From: Gnetum montanum
Lineage: Eukaryota; Streptophyta; Gnetopsida; Gnetales; Gnetaceae
Length of the DNA stretch: 64,000 nt
NCBI GenBank assembly: GCA_015680685.1
Contig: MNCI01012686.1
Span: forward strand, 415,119-479,118
Direction: 5' to 3'
The translations under genes were made by a program, and so were the position numbers. Shown here one piece after another: positions 35,785 to 48,100 of the stretch. A model generated the notes under the pieces. The model was not told the origin of the DNA. It worked only from the letters and a program-made list of their open reading frames with translations, and searched no databases. Positions within the stretch are counted from its first letter, which is position 1. Every line of letters begins with the position of its first letter.

Positions 35785-36615
35785 TGATGAGTGGCGAGGT
35801 ACCCCTACATTCCACCATACGAATACGAGCGTACACGCGCGATTCGGTCGAACTCCGTAGACTAAATGCCTTAACGCCACAAGAAACACTTGGGGTTAAT
35901 CGTTCGTTGTCTTCCCAGGCTTGCTTGTATGTGTCACGGTGTATGGTTAAGCAAGTNNNNNNNNNNNNNNNNNNNNNNNNNNNNNNNNNNNNNNNNNNNN
36001 NNNNNNNNNNNNNNNNNNNNNNNNNNNNNNNNNNNNNNNNNNNNNNNNNNNNNNNNNNNNNNNNNNNNNNNNNNNNNNNNNNNNNNNNNNNNNNNNNNNN
36101 NNNNNNNNNNNNNNNNNNNNNNNNNNNNNNNNNNNNNNNNNNCCAATGCTCGTAATTGAGTCGTACTCATGCATTGCGTCAAGAAGTCGATTCCTTGACT
36201 AGCCGTACACGTCCGTAGACGCTCGTAATCAAGTCGTACTTGAATGCACTAGGAAAGCAGGAAATAAAAGCAATAAATGAAACCACATGCTGCAAGGTTT
36301 ATCCAAACAAGTTCGTCTTTATTGCCGTACACAACTTGGGTTCAGGTTACAAGATGCTCGAATAAAGAGCCGTTCACTCTAGGACTCCTACTGCGGGCAC
36401 ATGGGGAAAAATTCTAACTCTGGAGTGATCAATCTGCCAGAGCTTCGCTACACTAGCTAGGATTTGGAAAATAAGGGGAGTGCCGCCTCTTATTTATAGA
36501 AATGGCGGTGGGACGCGATATCTCATACGCGATATCGCAGGAGAAGACGCGATATCGCGAAGGCCGCTATATCGCGTACGCGATATCGTGGCCTAGTGTA
36601 AATCGTGTCTCATCA
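35785..36615 (-). mobile_element. Solo LTR in the LINE remnant, containing an assembly gap
   Basis: It starts TGATGAGTGGCGAGG and ends CTCATCA, with GTAGA at 35780-35784 and 36616-36620. The reversed TATA box is at 36491-36498. GATATC palindromes lie at 36513-36589 and include the GCGTACGC core. It keeps many CpG sites and so looks younger than the elements A-C LTRs. The gap inside means it may not truly be solo. Confidence 0.88.
35957..36142. other. Assembly gap of 186 Ns
   Basis: A run of N lies inside an LTR. Assemblers often break or collapse at repeated LTRs, so the true missing sequence could be longer than 186 bp. Open frames running across the Ns are not real. Confidence 0.99.
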
Positions 36616-36620
36616 GTAGA

Positions 36621-37384
36621 GTTTATCTTTATTTTTTATACAAATGTAACATCTTCATAATAGACCCTATGGGTGTTTAGATGCAATAAAGATTTAATAC
36701 TACAATAAAGAACTAATTATTTGAACTTAAAAGCAATGTAGATGATGGTATTTTTTGGGTGGTTTGAGCTTGGTTGCAAGTTCAAGTTTCAAGATGTTTT
36801 TGAGCTTGGAAAGCTTTTAATAATAGTTGTAGGGCTATTGTTAATCTTAAGAAGCTCCTTTATTGTCATGTCCTCATTTTTGAATGGAGCTATTTTGTAA
36901 CAAATATGTTGTTGCTTCATAAAAAATGATGTAATTATTACAATAAGGCTCAAAAAGACAAGTTATAATAAGACTCAAAAGTACATGTTGTAATAATAAA
37001 CATCTCTCTTTAGATGACCTTAGGAGGTTTGTTCTAAGGTACTTATACTTGATCATTAGAGGTTGTGCTTATGTGGAGTTGCAAAGCCATTAAGGATGAG
37101 TAATAGGTGTTGGGTGAAATGAGATAAGAATGTGATTAACCATCCCTTTTGGCTTGGTGTAGGCCTAACCATGGTGGTAGTGCTAGATTGCTCTAAGGAA
37201 TAGATGTCACGGGAAGATAATCCCAATAAGCCCTTAGAGCTTGATCAAGATACTTTATTTCTACATTAATAAATCTTCATTTTTATTTCCTTCTACATTT
37301 TCCCTATGGTATTCATTACACATAATGTCAAATGTTATATATATTTGATGTTTGTCATGACATCTAGGAATGAGATGTTACAAT
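36621..37384. other. Spacer, probably LINE 3' flank
   Basis: No gene seen. About 45 bp at 36690-36740 (TTTAATACTACAATAAAGAA) resembles 34497-34545 just before the LINE RT block, a short repeated segment of unknown origin. Confidence 0.5.
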
Positions 37385-37389
37385 TAATG

Positions 37390-39245
37390 TGTAGTGACCG
37401 AAAATGTCGGTGGTTGGAACACCAAGAGGTTACCAGGTGAAGAGTTTAACCCCGGATCCATGCGAGGGCCATGCTGGAGAGAAACGGAAGCAAGGTGCCT
37501 TGAATGGTCTGGTTGATCAGACAGGGACTTAATCGGTGTATCTTAACCTTACGTAAGTGTTTGTTTTGGAAGCGAGACATGCGAGATGATTTGATGATCA
37601 ATAAATGCAAGATGAAGAAAATAGTGCAAAACAACGATTATAATAAGGAAATGGCAAAACAAGCTTGGGTGAGAAAGTGCACCACCCCAAGGTCACGGAT
37701 TTGATTCTTTGCCTTGTTTGAAAGATGTACAACAGGTTATGCAATGCCAGAGAGACATTGCTTACACGAGCGGTATAGTCATAGTTCTTCTACTTGTTGA
37801 TCTATTTGCTAAGATGTCAAAATTCTTGACTCAAAAAGGGATGTTTGGAGCCCACTAGAGAACTCAAAGGTAACTAGAATGCTCAAGAAAAATGCCAACT
37901 ATGCCTTCTGAAAGCCAATCAAAAAGCCAACCAGCCAACGCGAAAAGCCAACCCCTTAAACATTGTTTGCCAGGGTATTTATAGGGCCAGGAGTAGGAGA
38001 GAAATGTGGTCTAGATGCCACATGTCCTGGGCCCTACAAGATGCTAACATGCCAGTACCATGTAGGTATGTGAAGTTGGATGTGAACGTTTTACGCTATG
38101 ACCATACCGCTGAATCTACATGTGCCGAGATCCAGTATGCTAACAATGTGAGCAAAATGGAGCTTATGCTCCGGGACTACATCTTCCCTGTCTTACAAGT
38201 AGGGTCAAGCATAGGAACAATATTTTGGGAGCTGACCAGGGGTATGCAAAATGAAGTAAAATTGTTGATCTTGCTAAGAAGATGCCAGAGTGAGAAAAAT
38301 TGTTGCCAACAAGTTCTAGAGCTACCTGAAGACGTCTTGATGCTTCTGTGCCAGTGTTACACTGCTCACATTATTGAACACATTGGTGTAGCATAAGTAG
38401 CTACTTGATACGCTGTGCTACGCTACGTAGCATAGCATAGTGTAGCCATTGGTCTTGACTGAAATTTGCATAGGAGTAGAAGAGCATTCTTCTAAGGATT
38501 AGTCATGCTAACAACTACAAATTTTGTCCTTCATGCTAGAGAGCTTTTGAACTCGCTGAACTCATGTTTGAAACACTTTTGTAGTTTTTTCATTGTTGCT
38601 ATGCTGTGCTATGCTATGTAGCATAGCACAGCATAGCAGTTAGCGTATCATACTTCCTTGTTTAATTCACCATTTTCTAGCAAGAAACTTTGCTCAAGGC
38701 CTGAGGACTAAGTGGGGCACGGAGTTTTGGAGGTCGAAGTCTTGTCAAAGTGCCATTTTCTTGTTGGAATCACTTGGCAAGATGGGCCTTTCTGCTCTAC
38801 CTTTGCTACGCTATGCTACGCTACATAGCGTAGCACCTTGCGTTGACTGAGTCTTGACTTGTCTTTGCAATCACTTTGTTAATTTGCACTTGGACGCTTG
38901 AGCAGTTATCTTTCAAGGTTTGCTACGCTACACAATGTAGCATAGTGTAGCAGACTTCTTCACTAGAAAAGTTGCCGAACTGTTTTGCTCATCCCAAACA
39001 CTTTTGGCAACTCCTAGCATAGTTTTTGGGTAGACTTTCAGCCGAGTCAATTGTCTAGTTGGGTAGGCCAGAGAGTCCAGCGGGCCTGTCAGCTCTGGAG
39101 ATAGAAAACTTGCTAGACTAGACAGTACAACCTTAGTGACTACGTTTTCTTGCTGAACTGTCATGATGCTGCACTTGTAGAAGTCCTTGCCTAAATTCCA
39201 AGACCCTGCTGAAGCATGAGGGTCCTAATATTTTATGGTGTTTCA
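37390..39245 (-). repeat. 3' LTR of element D
   Basis: 1856 bp; on the minus strand TGAAACACC...CACTACA. The TATA box, reversed, is at 37976-37983. Four inverted repeats built from TGCTACGCTA/TAGCGTAGCA lie at about 38410-38450, 38597-38638, 38805-38836 and 38921-38953. Confidence 0.93.
38597..38638. repeat. Perfect 20-bp-arm inverted repeat in element D's LTR
   Basis: The left arm TGCTATGCTGTGCTATGCTA (38597-38616) and its exact reverse complement (38619-38638) are separated by TG. The matching site in the other LTR (near 56390-56428) is similar but not identical. Confidence 0.95.
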
Positions 39246-39300
39246 CTAGCCCCTCTTTGTTGATGTCTGGGGGATCCACCCAATAGACATCAACAGAAAA
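39246..39300 (-). promoter_or_regulatory. Polypurine tract of element D with adjacent hairpin
   Basis: The minus strand reads CAACAAAGAGGGGCTAG against the LTR start TGAAAC. Next to it lies an inverted repeat, GTTGATGTCT (39259-39268) and AGACATCAAC (39285-39294), with a 16-nt loop that holds a second purine run. Confidence 0.8.
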
Positions 39301-41079
39301 TATGAAACATCATGAAGGATAAGTCACCAACATCGCTCTTTGGTGGTTGCTCAGATGTCACTTTGCTGTGCTTGGGAGTAACAGGATAGTTGTGCAGGAG
39401 AAAGGAGGAAAAGGGTGGATTTGAGGAAATAGGTTTAGGAAAAGGAAAGATGAAATGTAGCGTGGTCCCTCATTGGAGTGCTTGTGAGGAAATTAGCATG
39501 TGTGAACATCTTTCTTTTGCTAGCTTCTGACCTCTCATCAGAATGCTTGGAGAGGGTTATTGTGAAACGACCGGTGTGCCATTTGTTTTGGGCACATGCT
39601 CTCTCTCTTTTTTTTTTTTGCTTTTGCACTTTTCTTTTACTATTTAGCCATGTTCAATTGTAAAAAACCTTGTTCTTGCAAGATAGGTGTTTCCTCCCTG
39701 AGATGAGTTGTGTTACATCCATGCAGGATAGGCGAGGTGCATTACGCGTGTCATGGACTTTACGGTTGAGCATATGGAAGGGCTTTACATGCGTCGAGAA
39801 AGCTTGTAAAAGAGATGTGAATAGGGAAACTATGGGTGTGAGAAACAAGATGACGAATGTTAAGAGGAAGGGTAGGATGTGTACTCCTAAGTAGCCAAGC
39901 TAGTTAGAGTGGTCACCTCGGAACAATGTGGTGTCTTGTTCTCCTAGCGAAACACATCTCTGACCGACGCCATCTCGGCCCGTATCTTGAAAGCGCAATA
40001 GAAAGTAGACCACAGAAATGTAACCATGAAACGTAGTTAGGAAAATGTATTATTTGCTTTAGAAATCCATGAAGTGACAGGCATTGTTGGTAAGGCATGC
40101 AACATCTAAAGCAGGAAGGTCGGCAGCGGTTCTGGCAGCAGCAGGCTAAAGGAGCTGGCATCGAGGGAGCTAGGAGTTGCAATGATGTGAGTGCTCAGGA
40201 GTCCCTACCCAAGGCAAACATCATGCAATTCAGCTGTAAGGTGAAAGGCCTAACAGCTGAACATCTTTTAAGCTTGGATGATGGATGGGGTTGGAGGATA
40301 ACGACCTTGTGGCTGGGTGAAATAGTGTTGGAACTCTAGTAGTAGGTGCTAACAACAGAATCTACTGCCAGGGCGACGGGCTATGGTAGCGGGAGCTCCA
40401 GAAGGTCAGCAAGATGTCAGACAACATCTCTGGAGGATTAGCAAGATGCCAAGGGCAATGGCATCACATATGTTCCAGAGGGTGCTTTCTTATCATTGTG
40501 AACTACATTTTGAAACTACAATGCTCTACCTCACATCGACACTGTGCACGCTTGCTTGTTTGAATGGTCGTGGATGCGAGTTGTGAACATTGTGCCAAAT
40601 TTTAAGGTCTTGGTAGATCATCAAATGTATTGGTTTAAGGTCCCAGCAGATTGCAATGTGCTAGTTTAAGGTCCTAGCAGACTGCTATGCTAGTTTATCG
40701 TCGTAGCGGATGGTGGATGTGCTAGTTTAAGGTCGTAGCAGGCCATCTATGCCAGTTTAACGTTATAGCAGATGTTTTGTGCCAGTTTATAGTCATGGAG
40801 GACTGTCTGTGCTAGTTTATAGTCATGGTAGACTATGGATGCCAATTTATAGTCATAGCGGACTATGGATCCCAATTTATAGTCGTAGCAAACTATGGAT
40901 GCTTACCTTGCTTTTGCATTACATGTAGTATGACTTCAAGTGGTTCACAGGATTTGCAAACTCTCTTCCATCCATGTCTGCCAGTTTGAAGGCTCCATTT
41001 TCATAGGATTTTGTGACTATGAATGGGCCTTTCAAATTTGCTGAAAACTTGTTTGAATGCTCATGAATAGCTTTGAGGA
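39301..41079 (-). other. 3' untranslated region of element D
   Basis: Several open frames occur on both strands but have no recognisable domain and no counterpart elsewhere in the window. The region ends in a short tandem array (listed separately). No gene can be supported. Confidence 0.5.
40593..40901. repeat. Degenerate ~31-bp tandem array (3' side of integrase)
   Basis: About ten units of the type GTTTAAGGTC-TAGCAGACT-ATGTGCTA. The same core recurs in two other arrays, at 44501 and 50085. Confidence 0.85.
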
Positions 41080-42110
41080 CTAGGTCCCGCTTTTTGATTG
41101 GTCGTCAATTTGGGTTGAATGATGCTTTTGCCGCTGCTTGTCTTGATACCATTTGATACAACCTAGTGTCTGTGCACACTCTTCCTCTAGGAAGTCAAGG
41201 TCAATGATCCTTGACTCATTGTTTTGGGCTTCGTTCATGATGCTTGAAAGGATCATCCACATTGATGGTACCTGCAATTCAAGAGGTAACACTACCTCAA
41301 ATCCCTAAACTAGGCTATAGGGAGTCTTACTTGTAACTATTCTGCACATCGTCCGGTAGGCCCACAGCACGTAGAGGATTTGCTCATGCCATCGCCTCTT
41401 GCTATTGCTAAGCATTTTTTTAAGAAAGTTGATGATGGCCTGTTTGTTACCTCTGCTTGACCATTTGCCTATGGGTAGTATGATGATGAAAAGGATTGCT
41501 TAATGCCAAGGTTGCTACAAAAGGTTTTAGTTTTCACACTACTAAACTGTGGCCCATTGTCCATCACAATAGTCATGGGAAGACCAAATCTTGTCACGAT
41601 GTTATCTAAGATGAAGTGGAAAACCTGTTGAGATGTAGTTTTCTTAAGGGGGATAGCCTCTTCCCACTTCATAAAGTACTCAGTGGCAGTAATGATGAAG
41701 CTATGTCTTGCGAAAGACTTACGTGTTATGGGCCCTATGATATCTAGTTCCCATCGTTGGAATGACCACGTGATCTATGTAGGGTGCAACTTAGTAGGTG
41801 ACACATGTATAAGATTTGCATGACATTGGCATGTATTACACATCTTGACTTTAGCAAAGCAATCCCATTTCATGCAAGTCCAGTAATACCCTAGGCATAT
41901 AATCTTAGATGCCATGGCCCTAGGAGCTATGTGTCCTCCACATAGTCCTTTATGAACTTCGCTAAGGATTTTTTGTGCCTCCTCCCCACCAACGCAAGTT
42001 AACAGTATTCCATCAAAGGAGCGTTTACATAAGGTATTATCGCCTACGAGGACATACTACCATGCTCACTTTCAGATTGCATCCTTTTGGGTAGATGTCA
42101 AGCCGTGTGG
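41080..42110 (-). pseudogene. Integrase pseudogene of element D
   Basis: The HHCC zinc domain is at about 41990-41830 (HKGLCGGH ... CNTCQ). The catalytic core has Asp in WELDIIGPI (~41755), Asp in IVMDNGPQF at 41561 and Glu in NGQAEVTNR at about 41453, 35 residues after the second Asp. LYVLWAYRTMCR follows near 41370. An open C-terminal piece is at 41292-41080. The core shares one frame with the upstream RNase H regions, and only the C-terminal piece is shifted. It would insert the element's cDNA. Confidence 0.88.
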
Positions 42111-42269
42111 GGGTTCACCATGTTGCAAGTAGGCCTTAATGTTAGCGTGCCACTCTTAGGCATTGGTAGCGCTTATGAAGGCAATGTGTACTGCTTGGGT
42201 GATAGGGTCTATGCATTCTGTTATCAACGCAAGTAAGGTTGCAAGTAGGTGTGATGGCACGTTTAATGT

Positions 42270-42650
42270 TAGCGTGGCCAAGGCATCGACTACAGTGTTT
42301 TTGCTGCATGGCACATGCTAGATGTCTATCATTGTGAACTGTTTCAGCAAGTTTTTCGCCAAATCACAATAAGGCTGCAAGTGTGAAGCTTTATAGGCAT
42401 AGACTTTGATGATTTGGTTGACAACAAGTTGAGAATCACCTCGGATTGCCAAATGTTAAATCTTTAATTGCTGGGCTACTAAGAGGCCCCTAATGAGTCC
42501 TTCGTACTCAGCTACATTATTTGTGCAAAGGAACATGAAATGGTAACCAAAATGTTGAATATCCCTTGAGGGGAATGTAATGACGGAAGCAACACTACTA
42601 CCTCGTGTGGTTGAGGCACTGTCGAAATGTTAAGTGGCCTCGAAGTGTAA
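42270..42650 (-). pseudogene. Second RNase H domain of element D (Tat-type)
   Basis: In the same frame as the first RNase H the sequence reads FDSASTTRGSSVAS, then CTNNVAEYEGLIRGLL, IRGDSQLVVNQII and VVDALATL. The Asp, Glu, Asp, Asp order with the AEYE and GDSQLVVNQ motifs is that of the archaeal-like extra RNase H found in Tat-lineage elements between RNase H and integrase. All four acidic residues are present. Two or three stops interrupt it. Confidence 0.88.
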
Positions 42651-44395
42651 TGGCACAAGGTTGATACTGCTAACATGTTTGTTGGGGAATTTTGGTTCAA
42701 TGGTTGCCTGATCATTGACAGGTGAGGTTGTAAGCTGCATAGCTATGACTTGTGCTTTCGTCGATGATTGGGCTACATAGTGTAAATTGAATTCCACTGT
42801 TATAGCTTTTGATCGGGCTATCTTGCTACTTTCATATAAGTTGTTCATGATAGGCCGAAGTACATTGCTTTTGCATATAATGTTCAGTTGGCTACGAAAT
42901 AGGTAGTGTCTCCACTTTTTTGATGTGAATACTAGGGAGATACAATTCCTTTCCACTTCGTTGTATTTCGCTTCATAGGCTATTAATGCATGGCTCAGGT
43001 AATAAAATGGGATTTCAGAGCCATCCTCTCTATTCTGGCATAACAGTGCTGCGATAGACATGTCCGAGGTGGTAAGGTAGATGTAGAAAGGCTTATCCCT
43101 CTATGATGGGTAAACAGTTGGGAGGTGTAAAAGCTCTTTCTTTAAGTCATTAAAGGCTTGTTGAGACTAGGTTGTCCACTTGAAGTTAACCCCCTTCTTT
43201 AGTAAGTGTTGCATGGGGTGTAACTTATCGGTCAACTTTGTTATAAACCTTTTGATAAACTATATTCTACCTTGCAACCTGCGCAATTCTTTAAGGTTGG
43301 TAGGGGGTGCTAGGTTAACAATGGCCTTAACTTTGTCAGGGTCCACCCATATTCTAGCCTCCGATACTAAAAACGCTAGCATGTGTCCAGTTTTAACGCT
43401 AAAAACACATTTCTTTGGGTTAAGATGCAAGTCATGCCTGTGAAAATGCTTGAGGACTACCTCTAGATCGATGGGATGATTGATAGCTATCTTAGACTTG
43501 ACTACTATGTCATCCACGTAACCGTTGAGTCTCTCTAGGAGGTAGTCACTAAATATGTAGGTCATGGCTCATTGATAGGTTGATCTGGCATTCTTTAGAC
43601 CAAAGGGCATCATAGTGTAATAAAAAGTTTCCCAAGGGGTCATGAACGTAGTTGTCAACTAATGCTTTGTATTGATGTGAATTTGATTGTAACCTGAGAA
43701 CCCATCCATAAAGGATAATAAAGCATAACCAGCCGTAGTGTCAATAAGTTGGTCGATACTCAATAATGGAAAGTCATCTTTAATCGTTGCTTTGTTCAAA
43801 TCTCGGAAGTCTATATAGATTCGTATACCTCTCGTTTTCTTAGAGACTACAATGATGTTTGGACCATGCGAATGAAGCCTGCTTGGTATAGTTTAGTGAT
43901 TTCGTCATGTACGGCTAGTGTGATTTCCAGTTTAATTTTTCAAGCCTTTTGTTTAACCGATTTGATACGTGAGTCCAAGACAATGTTATGTTGTATTAAC
44001 CATGGGTCTAAGCCCAACATGTCATTATAGGACCATGTGAACAATTTGACATTGTCTTGGAGGACTTTAGATACATCCTCTTGCATTTGTTGATCAAGGA
44101 GGGAGCTAAGTTTTAGTGTCTTTACTTCCTCCTAGATGTCTTTACTAGCACTTCAATGAGAGGGTCCTCAGTTACATCCCTAGCCTCTCAGTCTAAGGCT
44201 TGGACCAGATGTTTAGGCCAATCTAGGGATGTTTCCAAGGATGCTACGGTGTTATTAGTGGATGATTCCCAATCTATTGACTCTAGGTTTAAATGTCTTG
44301 CAAGCTTGCCATGAGGACCTGTCAAGGTTAGAAGTGAATGTAGTTCACGCTGCATGGCCATTTTGTTTAACCTGCCACAATAAGAGAAAGCCAAG
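42630..44395 (-). pseudogene. Reverse transcriptase and first RNase H of element D
   Basis: The frame begins near 44395 (MAFSYCGRLNKMAMQREL) without a protease in front. RT blocks are KLYQAGFIR, IYIDFRDLNKA, FPLLSIDQLIDTTAG and FMDGFSGYNQIHI. MPFGLKNA follows, then the catalytic box GYVDDIVVKSK at 43520-43509, LNPKKCVFSV and PPTNLKELRRLQGRI. YVDD.VVKS and LKELR.LQGR are Tat-type. The first RNase H follows at 43061-42700 (MSIAALLCQ, FYYLSHAL, YNEVERNCISLVF, KWRHYLF). From 43565 to the integrase core one frame is kept, and a shift lies between 44394 and 43565. Confidence 0.9.
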
Positions 44396-44500
44396 TCAAG
44401 TGATACCTATTTGTAGCTATAGCGCATAATAATAAATATTTGCAAGGTAACAATGGAACATGAAATAATTGTTAACTATTCGGCCAAGTTTGCAAGTTAC

Positions 44501-44886
44501 CAACTTAAGGTCTTGGCGGACTGTGAATGAGTTTGAACCTGCTAGGGACATTAATTTTGCCAGTTTAAGGTCATGGTGGATCATAACATTGTAAAATCTA
44601 GGTTAAAATACGAAATAGATACTAATGCTGCCAGTTTAAGGTCTTGGCAGACCGTACTCATGCTAAAGTGTGCATGTAAATCGAGGTTACTAGTTTAAGG
44701 TCTTTGCGGACCATTAACGGGTAGGATTTGTAAAGGCTACTAGTTTAAGGACTTTGTGGACCACTAATAAGTAGGCTTTGTAAAATGTCACTAGTTTAAG
44801 GTCTTTACAGACCACTAATGGGTAGGCTTTGTAAAATGTCACTAGTTTAAGGTGTTTGCTGATCATGGTACGTAGGCTTTGTAAAG
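44501..44886. repeat. Degenerate 50-70-bp tandem array before the opposite-strand gene
   Basis: Seven units of the type CTAGTTTAAGGTCTTTGCGGACCA...GGTAGGCTTTGTAAA. They share the TTTAAGGTC..GCGGAC core with the arrays at 40593 and 50085. The array lies between the RT frame and the TATA box at 45057. Confidence 0.88.
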
Positions 44887-45056
44887 GTAGGTTGCTAATT
44901 CAAGATGGGACAAAATTTTTGATTGGGCCCCACCTGTTATGCTACAAACAATGATGCTACACTAGAGTAGGATTGTGACATGAAAGTGCTACACTATATG
45001 GGGCATCCCACATTACTCGAGGTGTGAAAATGACAAGTTCTTTTCACCGCGTCGGT

Positions 45057-45064
45057 TATAAATA
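45057..45064 (+). promoter_or_regulatory. TATA box of the opposite-strand gene
   Basis: TATAAATA followed by GGGG, 133 bp before the ATG at 45197. The spacing suits a transcript start near 45090 and a short leader. It points opposite to element D's own LTR promoter. Confidence 0.6.
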
Positions 45065-45196
45065 GGGGTTTAACCCTGGTAAACTTGTCATTTTCGTTGT
45101 CAAAGTGTAGAGCCCACATCCAAAGCATGGTGCGATCATGCCAAGAGAAAGAAAAATGGTGTAGCGTAGCAGCTGATAGCATTTGCAAGTGAAGCA

Positions 45197-48100
45197 ATGA
45201 CACCCAAAGATGAATGGAAGCACCGAGGGCTCACTAAGGTGTACAAAGTCAAGGACACTTTGGGGCGCCTGTCCCAGGTGTGCATTGAAGTGCGGGAGGA
45301 GACTCCGTCTACTCAGTAAGTTGCTATGCCACCTTTGTTGTTCAGACTTCAGCAATTGTTATTGTTGAAATTCACATCTTTTGCCATTGTTTTGGTCGTT
45401 GTTTTGGCTACTATGCTACCGCTGTTGCTGGGTGGCCATAGCGGCTATACGGACGTTACGCTATAGCTGCATGCGGTATCTTCTCGGCCACCATTGTTAT
45501 GACTACCTTGTTGCGGGGGTTTGGGCGAGTTTGGATAACTTAGCGCATGGTTAGCATAGTGCGCTACCCTCAAGAGGGTTTGGCCATCTGTGAGATTTGA
45601 CAAATGAGACACGTGTTTAATGTAGTACAGAGCGAGTTATCTTGTACTGTAGGAGTATGGTTGTAGCACAGTGAATTCTTTCTTGTCTGTACTTTGTAAT
45701 TTTTTTATTACAGTATGCTAGTATGTTGTAAGGTCTTTAGGTTTGTCACATTGCTACGCTGTTGAGCTTGCAACACTGCTATGTTGCTAAATTTTTTTTG
45801 TTAAGTTTGCCATATTGCTATGCTCGTCATAGTGATGTGTTGTGTGTCATTGTATTGTTGCACATCTGTCTATTCCTGTTCATTTGCTACATTACGTGTC
45901 ATCTAAGTGTTGTTGCATTGTGTGAGGTTTGATGACTATGCTACGTTGCGAGGCTTGTTTTGCTATTTCTGTTTTTTTTTGTGACTACGAGATCATGCTA
46001 TGCTACATGCAATGAAAATGTCATGCTATGCTATGTGTAATCAAAGGGTTACGCTACACTATGTGTAAACTTCACTCGTACACAGTGTTAACATCTGATG
46101 TTTCATTATGTAGGGTCATGTTGAAGCCCATCTTAATTGTCCTAGAGATTGTGGGAGTCTTGTGCTACCTTAGTGCATTAGTGGCCAATGTCTCTCCTCC
46201 TCATGCACGTGTGGAGCGACAGGCGGTCTAGTTCCGGGAGGGTGCACGAGATTTCCTAAAGTTCCTCCTCTAGCATTCTAGTGTGATTTTTTGGTCACAC
46301 TTATCAATGAAGATAGCAGCTGCAATCACATAAATCCTGTTGCCCAGGGCAAACTGGGGGATTCTGAAATTTTTGTCTGATGGGTCAATCGAGGGTGAGC
46401 AAGCAAAGGGTTCCAACTAGTGCTCAAAAAGCTTGAGATACTTAAGTTGGATTTGGGAGATGCCTGAGTATAAGTGCTATCACTTATACAACACGTTGTT
46501 CATTGCCCGTCACATGGGCACCTACTTTTAGAACCCACCTGGAACTGTTTATTACGTTGATGGGTGAGTTCTACGAAGGTATTTTATCGTTGTGTAATCC
46601 ATGCTACTCTAGACATAGGTATTGACAGTGTATATATGCATTTTTTTATGTGTTGCCAGGTTTTTTATTATCAGGAGTGGTCTCCACGGTGACATAGACG
46701 CCTTGGCATTGGCATAAATGGCCCTGCGGGAGTTTTCCTCAACTGGGAATGTGCACGCCAACATAATAGGCCAATTTGGGGTGAGTTTAGAACCTATCCA
46801 ACCTGGTATTCCCAATTTTATGGGAAGTGTAAAGAAGCTGGTTGGTTAGATAGGTAATGGGCATCCCTCAGTCCACTCACCATTAAAGACGTGTTGGTGG
46901 ATCTCCCACCATTTCCCACTCCATTTAAACTTGGTACACTAAGTTGTGAATTCACTGTTATTTGTTCGAGTGATGTTTATCTTTTGTTAACCCTCTCTTT
47001 TCTTTTTGTTTTTTGTTTTTTTTGCAAACCATTTTAGTGGTGAAGAAATCCTAAGAGGTGACTATGATTACCTTTGGGTGCAATGAAACCAACCTCTTTT
47101 TTAAGTACGGGGAGGTAGAGGAGACCCAGTGTTAGCTCTACAATGGGGCCCCAACCATGCTTGTCCATAACCTTCAGGAGGTTGGGCTTATGGACTTATT
47201 TTTGGCCGTTAATCTGAATGTCCCGCCTGCCGAGATGCTTTCCCTAGCCAACTCCTTCTCTGAAAAAGTGGATCGCTTCCACACACGTGTTCACAATGTG
47301 CGCGTGGTGTTTGAGGTTAATGACCAATTCTTTGTAGATCTTTTTGGTGTCCCTTCTTATGGTCTCATCGTGAGAGAAAAATCCAAGAAAGATGCACAAA
47401 ATAAGGGGGACATCGAGGAGTGGCTAGGGATGGCCAAGGATCAAAAGGGGATCTATATTGAGAAAGTCAGGCTATGGGTAGCCAAAATAGTTTACCCTGT
47501 CTTTTGTGCCCGTGCCTTCCCCAAGCTGCTATCCTAAGGAAAAATCATTGGAATTGAGCAAGCTTATATAATGAGGGATGTCATGGAAGAGGAGACCCAT
47601 TACAATTGGGCCAAACACCTTTGCAGAGGCATGTAGGCTAAAATGGTTAAGCTCCGCGGGAAGCTTAAGTTGCATTTCAACGTGCACCATGCCTTCTTCA
47701 TAGTCTACCTATGGTGTTTTGCGGAATTCTTGGTAGTCCATGAGAATGGAGTTTGGGTACTATAAGATCGTAGCTAGATTTCCAAACTGTGGATCTGCCA
47801 AGTCTTTCGTACCACATGATCTCAGGATCCCTCGGAAGCTATCGGGGAATCATTCTCAATGACGACCGGGGATCAGGTGGCATGCAACTTTCGAGCCTAG
47901 GATAGTGTGGGAGAGGCACCCCCCATTACCATTGGTAGTGTAACAAGGGGGGGAACACCTCATTGCAGAGACGGTGATGACCAAGTTACAATGCAAGAGG
48001 TCCTGCCCTACTGACGAGACCCCTCGTACTAACGCAGAGAGGGGGAAGAAGCTGCGACTCAAACTTCATAGTGTGTATCCTTTGATTGGTAAGTGTTTTT

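Noticed and set aside
35784-36182. Open frames crossing the N run
   Set aside because: They are open only because Ns cannot encode stops.
34497-36740. 45-bp similarity between 34497-34545 and 36690-36740 as ends of a mobile element
   Set aside because: The similarity is short and AT-rich, and no terminal motif or duplication frames it. It may be chance or LINE flank.
38004-38396. 130-aa open frame on the plus strand
   Set aside because: It lies in element D's LTR, opposite to the LTR promoter. The partner LTR near 55798-56170 does not keep the frame open. No domain is recognisable.
39301-40586. Several 60-90-aa frames between integrase and the PPT of element D
   Set aside because: Both strands are equally open, none has a recognisable domain, and they have no counterpart elsewhere in the window. 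They are not enough for a gene call.
44501-44886. Regularly spaced repeats that could suggest a CRISPR-like array
   Set aside because: The units vary in length and sequence and have no unique spacers, and the setting is a plant retrotransposon. They are degenerate tandem repeats.
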